The notes under the pieces were generated by a model. It was not told the origin of the DNA, made no database searches, and worked only from the letters and a program-made list of their open reading frames with translations. The position numbers and the translations under genes were made by a program. Shown here piece by piece: positions 26,933-35,745 of a stretch of 64,000 bases of DNA (the first letter of the stretch is position 1; each line of letters opens with the position of its first letter). The stretch covers positions 2,914,001 to 2,978,000 of the forward strand of contig NZ_JALJWH010000001.1 in NCBI RefSeq assembly GCF_024168825.1. The letters run 5' to 3'. The DNA comes from Paenarthrobacter sp. A20 (GTDB lineage Bacteria > Actinomycetota > Actinomycetes > Actinomycetales > Micrococcaceae).

Positions 26933-27316
26933 ATGGATACCGAAGAACAGGTAATTGGCACGCACGGCCGGGGGCCCAGAATCGCGTCGATCATGATCAA
27001 CGCGGTCGATGCCGCCCACTTGGCCGCCTTCTGGTCGAAACTGCTGAACATGCCCGTTGCCGCAGAACATGAAGGTTTCATCTGGCTGCGGCCCTCGGAA
27101 CCCGGCTACCCCCAACTGGCGTTTCAACAGGTCGCCGCGCCCACCGAGGGGCGACGCCGGCTTCACTTGGACCTCCACGACGACGATGCCACGGCTCTGA
27201 GGCGAAAGGCTGAGTCGTTGGGAGCTACTTTCGTCGGGGGACATGACATCGCGGATTTCCACTGGGACGTCATGCAGGACCCCGAGGGCAACGAGTTCTG
27301 CATCGCTCAGGAGTAG
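26933..27316 (+). CDS. VOC-family (glyoxalase-like) protein
   Basis: A 127-residue vicinal-oxygen-chelate protein. The first beta-alpha unit is RIASIMINAVDAAHLAAFWS with LNMPV. The second unit contains HLDLHDDDATALRRKAESLG and the C-terminal metal-ligand strand VMQDPEGNEFCIAQE. It belongs to the glyoxalase-like group (often DUF-labelled) with unknown substrate. The start appears leaderless. A terminator hairpin follows at 27331. Confidence 0.85.
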   Translation: MDTEEQVIGTHGRGPRIASIMINAVDAAHLAAFWSKLLNMPVAAEHEGFIWLRPSEPGYPQLAFQQVAAPTEGRRRLHLDLHDDDATALRRKAESLGATFVGGHDIADFHWDVMQDPEGNEFCIAQE

Positions 27317-27330
27317 CAATTCCATAAACA

Positions 27331-27372
27331 GCAGCCGTCCCGCTGTGCATGGATGCACTGCGGGACGGCTGC
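27331..27372. terminator. Hairpin between VOC and small membrane protein genes
   Basis: Arms GCAGCCGTCCCGC and GCGGGACGGCTGC (13 bp) with an inner TGTGCA/TGCACT pairing, placed between convergent genes. No strong T-run follows. Confidence 0.8.
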
Positions 27373-27409
27373 CGTGGTTCAGGGCAATGTCGAGGGGAAG
27401 ATACCCGGA

Positions 27410-27763
27410 CTAGTTCCAGAGGGTGGCGATTGCGATGTTCACCAACGCCAGGCCGCCGACACCGTGGGCCAAACCAGTCGAAACTGGTTCGCCGTTCTTT
27501 ACCTTGCGTGAGCCGATGACGGCAAGGACTGCAACGGCCACGCCGATGGCGAACTTAACGCCAAGCTTGAAGTAGTTGGGGTCGGCGTCCGGCAACAACG
27601 GGAACAGCCCCATCATTGCGATGCCCGTCAGGAGCTGAAGGAAAGCGCCGTCGCGCTGACGCGGGTGGACGGTTGGCTCCCTGAGGGTGGCGATCCAGTA
27701 GCCCACAATCATGGCTGCGCCGACGATGTGCAAGAACACCAGAATGTTGAAGAGAATACTCAT
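27410..27763 (-). CDS. Small integral membrane protein
   Basis: A 117-residue protein with four hydrophobic segments: FNILVFLHIVGAAMIVGYWI, FLQLLTGIAMMGLFPLL, LGVKFAIGVAVAVLAVIG and GVGGLALVNIAIATLW. His12 in FLHIVGAA lies in the first helix, and the overall pattern is reminiscent of small heme- or copper-associated membrane proteins, but no family can be named. The ATG at 27763 is preceded by a GGGGG run. A BlaI-type dyad overlaps the promoter 22-38 nt upstream, which may tie it to the cytochrome bd regulon. Confidence 0.8.
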   Translation of the reverse strand: MSILFNILVFLHIVGAAMIVGYWIATLREPTVHPRQRDGAFLQLLTGIAMMGLFPLLPDADPNYFKLGVKFAIGVAVAVLAVIGSRKVKNGEPVSTGLAHGVGGLALVNIAIATLWN

Positions 27764-27784
27764 GCCCCCAGCTTATCCAGTTGG

Positions 27785-27801
27785 TTCTACGTCACGTAGC
27801 A
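27785..27801. promoter_or_regulatory. BlaI-type operator upstream of small membrane protein
   Basis: TTCTAC-GTCAC-GTAGCA: one mismatch in the outer arm from the TTCTAC-n5-GTAGAA dyads in the cyd region. It lies 22-38 nt upstream of the minus-strand gene at 27763. Confidence 0.6.
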
Positions 27802-27825
27802 AAGCCACGCGCGAGTGGGTACAGC

Positions 27826-27870
27826 AAAGGGGCAGGCCACCGGTTTTCCCGGTAGCCTGCCCCTTTTGTC
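27826..27870. terminator. Terminator downstream of sucB
   Basis: 12-bp stem AAAGGGGCAGGC with its exact complement, an inner ACCGG/CCGGT stem, and a TTTT/AAAG flank on both strands. Confidence 0.9.
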
Positions 27871-27899
27871 CTGTAGGCGCCGCCTACTGAAGCCGAGTC

Positions 27900-29651
27900 C
27901 TAGAGACCAAGGTCAGCTTCGAAAGCACCTTCCTCAAGGCGGGCCTTGAGGGTCTGCAGGAACCGGCCGGCGTCCGCGCCGTCCACCAGGCGGTGGTCAT
28001 ACGTCAGGGACAGGTACATCATGGAGCGGATGGCGATCGAGTCATCGCCATTTTCGTCGGCAACTACGACAGCGCGCTTGACGATCGCGCCGGTCCCGAG
28101 GATACCCACCTGCGGCTGGTTGATGATCGGGGTGTCGAACAGTGCGCCAACAGAACCGATGTTGGTGATGCTGAACGTACCGCCGGACAGCTCGTCCGGA
28201 CCGATCTTGCCGTCGCGGGTACGGCCTGCGACGTCGGCGATCTTGCCGGCGAGGCCCGCAAGGTTCAGGTTACCGGCGTCGGAGATGACGGGAACCAGGA
28301 GGCCCTTGTCGGTGTCGACGGCGATCGCCAGGTGTTCGGCGTTGTGGTAGGTGATTTCCTGCTTGGACTCGTCGTAAGCAGCGTTCAGCTTGGGGTGCTG
28401 CTTCAGGGCCTCGGCCACAGCCTTGGCGATGAACGGCAGGAAGGTCAGCTTGACACCGTTCTGGGCCTGGAACGAGTTCTTGGCCTTGAGGCGCAGCTTG
28501 GCGATCTTGGTCATGTCGACCTCGTGCACCTGCGTCAGCTGGGTGGAGACCTCAAGGGACTCGCGCATGCGGCGGGCGATGACCTGGCGGATACGCGGGG
28601 CCTTCTCCGTGGTCCCGCGCAGCGACGATGCGACGACCGGGGCAGCAGCCTTGGCAGCGGGAGCTGCCGCAGGAGCCGATGCAGCGGGGGCTGCGGCGGC
28701 CTGCTTGGCTTCGGCAGCGGCCAGGACATCCTGCTTGCGGATGCGGCCACCGACACCGGTGCCGGAGACTGACGCGATGTCCACGCCATGCTGGTTGGCA
28801 AGCTTGCGGACCAGGGGAGTGACGTAACCGGATTCCGAAGAACCTTCAGTCGCGGGAGCAGCCGGAGCAGCGGCAGGGGCCGGAGTGGCTGCCGGTGCGG
28901 GTGCAGCAGCGGGTGCGGCCGCGGGAGCCGGAGTGGCCGCCGGAGCGGGTGCTGCTGCCGGTGCGGGTGCTGCTGCCGGTGCGGCCGGAGCCTGGGCAGG
29001 AGCCGCGGCGGCCTGGGCGGGAGCCGGAGCAGCTGCGCCGGATCCGATCACGGCCAGGACGGAACCAACCTCGGCAGTCTCGTCCTCGTTGACGCGGATT
29101 TCCTGCAGGGTCCCGGCAACGGGCGAGGGAATCTCGGTGTCGACTTTGTCCGTGGAGACCTCGAGGAGCGGTTCGTCGACCTCTACGGTGTCGCCAACGG
29201 CCTTGAGCCATCGGGTGACGGTTCCTTCGGTAACGCTCTCGCCCAGCGCGGGGAGGGTTACTTCGTGGCCTTCGCCGCCCGAAGCTGCGGGAGCTTCGGG
29301 TGCCTGGTTCTCTTCAGCGGCAGGAGCCTCTTCCGCCGGTGCAGCCTGCTCGGCCGGAGCAGCGGGTGCTTCCTCAGCCGGCGCAGCTTCTGCAGCAGGA
29401 GCGCCAGAGCCGGAGCCGTCGCCAATGCGGACCAAGGGGGCGCCAACTTCAGCCGTCTCGTCTTCAGCGACGAGGATTTCTTCGATGACGCCTGAGATCG
29501 GAGAAGGGATTTCGGTGTCTACTTTGTCGGTTGAAACCTCGAGCAGCGGCTCGTCGATCTCTACCCGGTCACCAACCTGCTTGAGCCAGCGGGTGACGGT
29601 TCCTTCGGTGACACTCTCACCGAGGGCGGGCAAGTTAACGGATTCAGACAT
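27900..29651 (-). CDS. sucB: 2-oxoacid dehydrogenase E2 (dihydrolipoamide acyltransferase)
   Basis: Lipoylated E2 core of the 2-oxoglutarate and/or pyruvate dehydrogenase complex, 583 residues. Two lipoyl domains each show the lipoylation motif [14 protein letters not shown] (near residues 43 and 160). They are separated by Ala/Pro/Glu linkers, the second a long (A/P)-rich stretch. The peripheral-subunit-binding domain [20 protein letters not shown] follows, then the catalytic domain ending [16 protein letters not shown] (His/Asp active site). In mycobacteria the gene at this locus is dlaT, which also serves pyruvate dehydrogenase. The ATG at 29651 follows a purine-rich site. It is downstream of lpdA on the same strand with a 113-nt gap. 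Confidence 0.93.
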   Translation of the reverse strand: MSESVNLPALGESVTEGTVTRWLKQVGDRVEIDEPLLEVSTDKVDTEIPSPISGVIEEILVAEDETAEVGAPLVRIGDGSGSGAPAAEAAPAEEAPAAPAEQAAPAEEAPAAEENQAPEAPAASGGEGHEVTLPALGESVTEGTVTRWLKAVGDTVEVDEPLLEVSTDKVDTEIPSPVAGTLQEIRVNEDETAEVGSVLAVIGSGAAAPAPAQAAAAPAQAPAAPAAAPAPAAAPAPAATPAPAAAPAAAPAPAATPAPAAAPAAPATEGSSESGYVTPLVRKLANQHGVDIASVSGTGVGGRIRKQDVLAAAEAKQAAAAPAASAPAAAPAAKAAAPVVASSLRGTTEKAPRIRQVIARRMRESLEVSTQLTQVHEVDMTKIAKLRLKAKNSFQAQNGVKLTFLPFIAKAVAEALKQHPKLNAAYDESKQEITYHNAEHLAIAVDTDKGLLVPVISDAGNLNLAGLAGKIADVAGRTRDGKIGPDELSGGTFSITNIGSVGALFDTPIINQPQVGILGTGAIVKRAVVVADENGDDSIAIRSMMYLSLTYDHRLVDGADAGRFLQTLKARLEEGAFEADLGL

Positions 29652-29764
29652 GTCGTCCCCGTTCTCCTTATTGATCTTTGTGCGGATGAATTCTGCTGGT
29701 CCGGGCCGGGTGCATCCGGCAGATTCCGCTGCATGCACCCGACCCGTTTGTCTTGGGTAAAGAC

Positions 29765-31147
29765 TTAGCCGTGGAGCGGCTTGCCCGCGAGGGCGAGGTG
29801 GGCTTCGCCCAAAGCTTCGTTCTGGGTGGGGTGGGCGTGGACCAGCTGGGCCACGTCCTCCGGGTATGCTTCCCAGTTCACGATCAGCTGGGCTTCGCCG
29901 ATCTGCTCGCCGATGCGGGAGCCAATCATGTGGATGCCAACTACGGGGCCATCCTTCTGGCGAACGAGCTTGACGATGCCACCGGTGCCGAGAATGGAGC
30001 TCTTGCCGTTACCGGCAAGGTTGTATTCCTGGGTCTGTACCTGGTCGTCGCCAAACTTTTCCTTGGCGGCCTTTTCGGTATAGCCGACCGTGGCGATTTC
30101 GGGCTCGCAGTACGTGACCTTGGGGATGTTGATGTCTTCGACGATGGCCGGGTTGAGGCCGGCGATTTCCTCGGCGACGAAGATACCCTGCTGGTAGCCG
30201 CGGTGCGCGAGCTGGACGCCCGGGACGATGTCGCCCACTGCGTAGATGTTGCCTACGCCGGTGTGGAGACGCTCGTTGGTGATGACGAAGCCACGGTCGA
30301 TGGTGATGCCGGCTTCTTCGTAGCCCAGGTTGGCAGTCACGGGGCCGCGGCCAACTGCGACGAGGAGGAGGTCGGCTTCGAACGTCTGGCCGTCAACCAA
30401 GGTGACCTTGACGCCGTCGTCGTTCTGCTCGACACCCTGGAAGAAGATGCCGGTGGTGAACTTGATGCCGCGCTTCTTGAACGCACGCTCAAGGTTCTTG
30501 ACGATCGATGCGTCCTCGTTGGGAACCAAGGAGGGGAGGCCTTCGATGATGGTGACGTCCACGCCGAACGACTTCCAGACGGAAGCAAATTCGACGCCGA
30601 TGACGCCGCCGCCAAGGACGATCGCGCTCTTGGGGATGTAGTCCATGGTCAGGGCCTGGTCAGAGGTGATGACCTTGCCGCCGATTTCCAGGCCGGGCAG
30701 GGAGCGCGAGTAGGAACCCGTAGCAAGGACAATGTTCTTGCCCGTGTAGGGGGTGCCGTTGACGACTACCGTGTTGTTGCCCTGAAGCTTGCCTTCACCC
30801 TCGATGACGGTGATGCCCTTGGACTTGATAAGTCCCTGAAGGCCCTTGAACTTACCGGCAATGATGCCGTCCTTGTAAGCGTTCACTGCCGGCATGTCGA
30901 TGCTGTCGAGCGTGACGTTGACGCCGTACTTGGCGGAATCGCGTGCGTGGTCGGCCAGTTCGGCCGAGTGCAGGAGTGCCTTGGTGGGGATACAACCGTT
31001 GTGCAGGCAGGTTCCGCCGAGCTTTGCCTTTTCCACAAGGCCAACGGTGAACCCAAGCTGTACGGCCCGCAGGGCGGTGGCGTAGCCGCCGCTGCCGCCA
31101 CCGAGTACCAGGATGTCGAATTCTTGCGCAGTTGCCTGATCGGCCAC
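29765..31147 (-). CDS. lpdA: Dihydrolipoyl dehydrogenase (E3)
   Basis: Flavoprotein that reoxidises dihydrolipoamide on E2 with NAD+. The 460-residue protein has the FAD loop [20 protein letters not shown] near residue 10, the redox disulfide [19 protein letters not shown], and the NAD loop [15 protein letters not shown]. It also has the second FAD strand [17 protein letters not shown] and the C-terminal His-Glu pair [15 protein letters not shown]. The start is GTG at 31147 with GAGGGAG upstream; an in-frame ATG 30 nt earlier lacks a ribosome site. A dyad at 31170-31192 may be an operator. Confidence 0.96.
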   Translation of the reverse strand: MADQATAQEFDILVLGGGSGGYATALRAVQLGFTVGLVEKAKLGGTCLHNGCIPTKALLHSAELADHARDSAKYGVNVTLDSIDMPAVNAYKDGIIAGKFKGLQGLIKSKGITVIEGEGKLQGNNTVVVNGTPYTGKNIVLATGSYSRSLPGLEIGGKVITSDQALTMDYIPKSAIVLGGGVIGVEFASVWKSFGVDVTIIEGLPSLVPNEDASIVKNLERAFKKRGIKFTTGIFFQGVEQNDDGVKVTLVDGQTFEADLLLVAVGRGPVTANLGYEEAGITIDRGFVITNERLHTGVGNIYAVGDIVPGVQLAHRGYQQGIFVAEEIAGLNPAIVEDINIPKVTYCEPEIATVGYTEKAAKEKFGDDQVQTQEYNLAGNGKSSILGTGGIVKLVRQKDGPVVGIHMIGSRIGEQIGEAQLIVNWEAYPEDVAQLVHAHPTQNEALGEAHLALAGKPLHG

Positions 31148-31169
31148 TAAAACGCTCCCTCGCGTGAAT

Positions 31170-31192
31170 GATGACACGGGACTGGTGTCATC
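31170..31192. promoter_or_regulatory. Perfect dyad upstream of lpdA
   Basis: GATGACAC-n7-GTGTCATC: 8-bp arms, 23-45 nt upstream of the lpdA start. It resembles a dimeric-repressor operator more than a terminator. The rest of the 31148-31444 gap contains no gene. Confidence 0.5.
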
Positions 31193-31444
31193 TGGTCTTT
31201 GGAACTTGTTCTGCCGTGATTATGCCAGCACCTAAGTTCTCTTGCATTTGTGACTATCGAGTTCACCTTAGCGAACCACCTACCCATGCTCCACCCTCTG
31301 CGGGCGTTTGTGGAGCGCTTGTGTCGAGACTCACGTTCACTTGTGACATAGCGCTACACGCCGCATAATTCCGGGGTTGTGCGGGCTCCTGCAGGGGTGT
31401 CCCGCGGGTGTCCGCACTACCCCGGAAGGGCGTGGGAGTGCCGC

Positions 31445-32968
31445 TTAGGCAGAAACTGCCAGGAGATCCTCGGCGTAGGCAACCAAGGTACGGACGGTGC
31501 ATCCGGTTCCCTGCTTGGGGGTGTAGCCGTAGGGGCTCCCGTTGTTGAAGGACGGACCCGCAATATCGACATGGGCCCAAGGGATCTGCTGGCCGTCGCC
31601 GTTCTTGCCGACGAATTCGCGCAGGAAAACGGCGGCGGTCATCATGCCGCCGTTGCGCTCACCGATGTTGGCGAGATCGGCCACCTGGGAGTCCAGGCTT
31701 GGGCGCAGTTCCTCTGGCAGCGGCATCGGCCAGACCAGCTCGCCGGCCCTGTCTGCCGCGGATTTCAGGGCTGATGTGACTGAGTCGGAACCCATGACGC
31801 CAGCCGTGCGCAGTCCCAGCGCAATCAACTGCGCGCCGGTCAGCGTGGCGACGTCAATGATCACATCGGGCTTCTCGAGGCCTGCAGCGACAATACCGTC
31901 AGCCATCACCAGGCGGCCTTCGGCGTCCGTGTTCAGGACCTCCACTGTCTTGCCCCCGTAGACGGTCAGGACGTCAGCGGGCCGCTGCGCGGCACCTGAT
32001 GGCATGTTCTCCGCGATGCAGAGCCATGCGGTTGCCTTGACGGGCAAACCCAGCGAAGCGATGGCCAGGACAGCGTTAAGTACGACGGCGGCACCGGCCA
32101 TGTCGCTCTTCATGTCACCCATGCCGAGGGCCGGCTTGATGGAAATACCGCCGGTGTCGAACGTGATGCCTTTGCCCACGAGTGCGATCTTCTTCGTGGC
32201 CTTTACCGGGGTGTATTCGACCTTGACCAAGCGGGGCTGGCGGGTGGAACCCTTGCCTACGCCGAGGATTCCGCCAAAGCCTTCCTTTTCCAGCCGTTTC
32301 TCATCCCATACGGTCACTTTGACCGGCAGGCCCTTGGCGAGTTCCTTGGCGGACTCGGCGAAGGACTCCGGGTAGAGGTGGCTTGGCGGCTGGTTGACCA
32401 GGGTACGGGTGGAGTTCACGGCACGGGCCAAGACTGTTGCCCGGTCAAGCGCGGGTTGGGCTGCTTTGGGGTCGACATCCGAGAAAATCAGGGCTTTGGC
32501 CACAGGGGCCTTCAGCCCATCCTTGCTGGAACGGTGCTCCGTGTAGGAGTAGGCGCCCATGGCGGCACCTTCAGCAACGGCCGCGACGTCGGCGACTGTC
32601 GTCGTCGGGAACGCAAGAGTCACTGAGGAGACGCCGGCCAGTTGCCGGACCGCTGATCCAGCGGCGCGGCGCAGGGCCTCTTCGGTGAGGCTTCCGGCGT
32701 CGGACAATTTACCCACGCCCGCCAGGACCAGAATGCCCGAGCCCGTCTCGGGCAGGCCTGGAAGCCGGTGTGCCTGATCTGGGGCGCCGGTGATCCCCAA
32801 AAGCTTCAGGGAGCCAGCGACTGACTCGGCCGCTTTAGCGCTCAAGGGGTTCGTGAGCAGCACAGGCCCATCCGCGCCTTGCGCAACTCCAATCACAAGT
32901 GCGTCGCTGGGGGACTTTTTCAGGTCCTTGGCGATAATGCCCAGGATGATGTCAGTAGTCTTGACCAC
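31445..32968 (-). CDS. pepA: Leucyl aminopeptidase (M17)
   Basis: Cytosolic dizinc aminopeptidase releasing N-terminal residues from peptides; 507 residues. The catalytic domain shows LVGKGITFDTGGISIKPALG (metal/Lys), MKSDMAGAAVVLNA, and the family signature NTDAEGRLVMADG (residues about 344-356), followed by IIDVATLTGAQLIALG. The N-terminal domain is typical. The start is GTG with GAGGAAA upstream. pepA next to the E2/lipoate genes matches M. tuberculosis pepB (Rv2213). It is divergent from the PAC2 gene. Confidence 0.95.
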   Translation of the reverse strand: MVKTTDIILGIIAKDLKKSPSDALVIGVAQGADGPVLLTNPLSAKAAESVAGSLKLLGITGAPDQAHRLPGLPETGSGILVLAGVGKLSDAGSLTEEALRRAAGSAVRQLAGVSSVTLAFPTTTVADVAAVAEGAAMGAYSYTEHRSSKDGLKAPVAKALIFSDVDPKAAQPALDRATVLARAVNSTRTLVNQPPSHLYPESFAESAKELAKGLPVKVTVWDEKRLEKEGFGGILGVGKGSTRQPRLVKVEYTPVKATKKIALVGKGITFDTGGISIKPALGMGDMKSDMAGAAVVLNAVLAIASLGLPVKATAWLCIAENMPSGAAQRPADVLTVYGGKTVEVLNTDAEGRLVMADGIVAAGLEKPDVIIDVATLTGAQLIALGLRTAGVMGSDSVTSALKSAADRAGELVWPMPLPEELRPSLDSQVADLANIGERNGGMMTAAVFLREFVGKNGDGQQIPWAHVDIAGPSFNNGSPYGYTPKQGTGCTVRTLVAYAEDLLAVSA

Positions 32969-33304
32969 GAGGATGTTTCCTCACTTCTCTCTGCTTTTGC
33001 ATGGCGGGGCCGCATGTTCGGCGGCCAGCCCCGGTACGTGCCCGACGTCCTCTTGCGACGGCGGCCTTGGTCTTCTGGGCCAGCTTCGCACGAGGATGCC
33101 GGCCCGTTTCGATCGTAGTCTCTCGAGCGCCGCGGACAGCAATTAAATGAGAGCTGCGGCACATCCGGGGCAGGAATGCCCGTTGGAGGTGCAGCGTTGT
33201 ACGAATTAGTAGAATCCCGCAGCCAGGACTTTGTGCCCTCATGGTGCTCTTTGCCCGGCTGCCCGGGATCTTCCCTTACTTTGTCATTGCGAAAGGAACA
33301 CGCC
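32969..33304. other. Divergent intergenic region between pepA and PAC2 gene
   Basis: 336 nt with promoters for both genes. A TAGAAT -10-like box is at 33210-33215 on the plus strand. I see no gene or repeat here. Confidence 0.5.
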
Positions 33305-34243
33305 GTGTTTGAACGGATATCCGGCTCCCTCCTGGACCCCGAATCGCTATACGCGCGTAATATCGAGACCTTCCACAGCCCGGAGTTGCGCGGGCTGGAC
33401 ATGGTGATGGGCTTCACGGGCTTTGCCGATGCGGGCCATGTTGTCCGGCAGATCAACGCGGAACTGTTGGAAGAACTTGATGCCGAGGTGGTGGCCATGT
33501 TCGATGCCGACCAACTCATTGACTACCGTTCTCGCAGGCCCCACATCAGCTTTGTCGAAGACCATCTGCAGGACTACCAGGCTCCCAAGCTCGGCCTGTA
33601 CAAGTTGAACGATGGGCTGGGCCAACCGTTTCTGCTGTTGGCCGGGTTCGAACCGGACCTTCAGTGGGAACGTTTCTCGCGTGCCGTCGTCGGAATCGTG
33701 GAACATCTCGACGTGAACCTGGTGACGTGGATCCATTCCATCCCGATGCCCGTGCCGCACACGCGGCCCGTCGGAGTCACGGTGCATGGCAACCGGCCCG
33801 ATCTCATCGAGGGCATTTCCAGCTGGAAGCCCACGGTGGATGTTCCCGCGGCTATTGGCCACATCCTCGAACTCCGGCTCACGGAAGCCGAACGGAATGT
33901 TGCTGGCTACGTCATCCACGTGCCCCACTACCTGTCAGAAGCTGAGTACCCTCCGGCAGCCGTAGCCGGCCTGGAGTACCTGGGGGCCGCCACATCGCTG
34001 ATGCTGCCCACGGACCGACTCCGCGAAGCGGGTAGGGAAGTGGGCCGCCAGATAGCCGAGCAAATCGAGGCGTCGGAAGAAGTGCAGGCGGTGGTCACCA
34101 ATCTGGAGACGCGCTACGACGAGAAATCCGAAGGCGTTGTCCGCCGCTCCCTGCTGGCAGATGAGAACGATGAACTGCCCAATGCAGAAGACCTTGGCGC
34201 CGCCGTTGAGGCCTATCTGGCGCGTAAAGACTCGCCTCAATAA
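33305..34243 (+). CDS. PAC2-family protein
   Basis: A 312-residue member of the PAC2 (proteasome-assembly-chaperone-like) family found in all mycolata and many actinobacteria (as Rv2714). Recognisable parts: VMGFTGFADAGHVVRQ, FDADQLIDYRSRRP, LLLAGFEPDLQWERF, IHSIPMPVPHTRP (helix cap), HVPHYLSEAEYPPAA and a C-terminal helical tail. No enzyme motif is present. The GTG at 33305 follows AAAGGA. The MFS gene lies 35 nt downstream. Confidence 0.88.
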   Translation: MFERISGSLLDPESLYARNIETFHSPELRGLDMVMGFTGFADAGHVVRQINAELLEELDAEVVAMFDADQLIDYRSRRPHISFVEDHLQDYQAPKLGLYKLNDGLGQPFLLLAGFEPDLQWERFSRAVVGIVEHLDVNLVTWIHSIPMPVPHTRPVGVTVHGNRPDLIEGISSWKPTVDVPAAIGHILELRLTEAERNVAGYVIHVPHYLSEAEYPPAAVAGLEYLGAATSLMLPTDRLREAGREVGRQIAEQIEASEEVQAVVTNLETRYDEKSEGVVRRSLLADENDELPNAEDLGAAVEAYLARKDSPQ

Positions 34244-34278
34244 ATCATCTTTGATCCGGCGCGGGGCATAATTGGGGG

Positions 34279-35646
34279 GTGAATGCTCCCCGCGCCTGGC
34301 TGATCTGGACGATCGGCGTGCTCGCATACCTGGTGGCCGTGGCGCAACGGACTTCATTTGGCGTGGCCGGATTGGAAGCCACTGAACGCTTCCATGCGAG
34401 TGCGGCCGCCATCTCCTTTTTCACGGTGTTGCAGCTCTTGGTTTACGCGGGCCTGCAAATTCCGGTGGGCGTTTTGGTGGACAGGTTCGGCTCCCGCGCG
34501 ATGATAGCCGGGGGCGCCGTGTTGATGGGGCTTGGCCAGCTACAGCTTGCTTTCGCGGACAGTGTTCCCGGGGGCGTGTTGGGCCGTGTGCTTGTTGGGG
34601 CCGGGGACGCGATGACCTTCATCTCTGTGATCCGGCTGGTTCCTTTATGGTTCGCCCCGGCCAAAGTGCCCTTGGTGACGCAGCTCACCGGAATGTGCGG
34701 CCAACTGGGACAACTCTTCAGCGTGGTTCCGTTTGCCCTGCTTCTCCACACCGCCGGCTGGACTCCGGCATTCCTGACGCTGGCGTCCATGTCCGTGGTG
34801 GCCGTGGTGTTGGTCCTGGCACTGCTGCGGGATGCGCCTCCAGGGCACCCGCCAAAGGAAGCCGGCCAGGGCCTGAGGGCTACGGGTGTCTCGCTGTCAC
34901 GTGCTTGGAAACAACCGGGAACCCGGCTGGGCTTATGGAGCCATTTCACAGTGCAGTTCAGCGGGAACCTCTTCGCGATGACCTGGGGCTACCCGTTCCT
35001 CCTGTCAGCGCAGGGCCTGGATGCCGGGACAGTTTCAGCCCTGATGGCACTGTTCGTGGCCACCGCCATCATTGCCGGTCCTGGCTTTGGCCGCTTTGTA
35101 TCAAAGCATCCGATGCGACGGTCTGCGATGGTCCTCCTCATCACTTTGGCCACGGCATTGGCGTGGGCGGCTGTGCTCCTCCTCCCGGACCGCGCCCCGC
35201 TGTGGATGCTGGTGATCCTGGTGGTGGTGCTGGCTGTAGGCGGGCCCGGGTCCATGATCGGTTTCGATTTCGCCCGGACGTTCAATCCGTCGCACAGAAT
35301 CGGGACAGCAACCGGCATCGTCAACGTGGGTGGCTTCATTGCGGCCCTTGTTGCGATCTATCTCATCGGCTTGGTTCTGGATCTCTTGAACGCCAGCGGT
35401 TTCTCCGGTGGCGATTTGTATGGACTTGCGCCTTTCCGCATAGCCCTCAGCGTGCAGTTCATCCTCCTCGGCCTCGGTACCGTCCTTATCCTCGTGACAC
35501 GGCGCCAGGTCCGGCGGCAGATGGCTGCGCAGGGAATCCATGTTCCTCCCTTGGCGGCGACCCTCGCCAAGCAACGCCGCGAGCGGATAGAGCGGCGCCG
35601 CTCTGCGCGTGCAGATGCCATCGAGGACCGGCGCGGCGGCCGTTAG
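34279..35646 (+). CDS. MFS transporter
   Basis: A 455-residue major-facilitator permease with 12 expected helices. The characteristic loop between helices 2 and 3 reads GVLVDRFGSRAMIAGG near residue 66. The N-terminus RAWLIWTIGVLAYLVAVAQR and the GPGSMIGFDFARTFNP segment are typical of the NarK/CynX-like group. The substrate is unknown. The C-terminus is Arg-rich. The GTG at 34279 has CATAAT 6 nt upstream, one mismatch from a leaderless -10. Confidence 0.88.
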   Translation: MNAPRAWLIWTIGVLAYLVAVAQRTSFGVAGLEATERFHASAAAISFFTVLQLLVYAGLQIPVGVLVDRFGSRAMIAGGAVLMGLGQLQLAFADSVPGGVLGRVLVGAGDAMTFISVIRLVPLWFAPAKVPLVTQLTGMCGQLGQLFSVVPFALLLHTAGWTPAFLTLASMSVVAVVLVLALLRDAPPGHPPKEAGQGLRATGVSLSRAWKQPGTRLGLWSHFTVQFSGNLFAMTWGYPFLLSAQGLDAGTVSALMALFVATAIIAGPGFGRFVSKHPMRRSAMVLLITLATALAWAAVLLLPDRAPLWMLVILVVVLAVGGPGSMIGFDFARTFNPSHRIGTATGIVNVGGFIAALVAIYLIGLVLDLLNASGFSGGDLYGLAPFRIALSVQFILLGLGTVLILVTRRQVRRQMAAQGIHVPPLAATLAKQRRERIERRRSARADAIEDRRGGR

Positions 35647-35745
35647 CCTGCACGACACCACGTCCAGGGACTTTCTCCCGGTGCTTTTTCCACATAGGCA
35701 GGATGGTCCCTGTTTGGCCCGGCCGCACCTAAGCAGGCTGGAAGC

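Noticed and set aside
29753..31150. 465-codon ORF antisense to lpdA
   Set aside because: lpdA motifs are intact on the minus strand; the other product is Asp/Val-rich with no domain.
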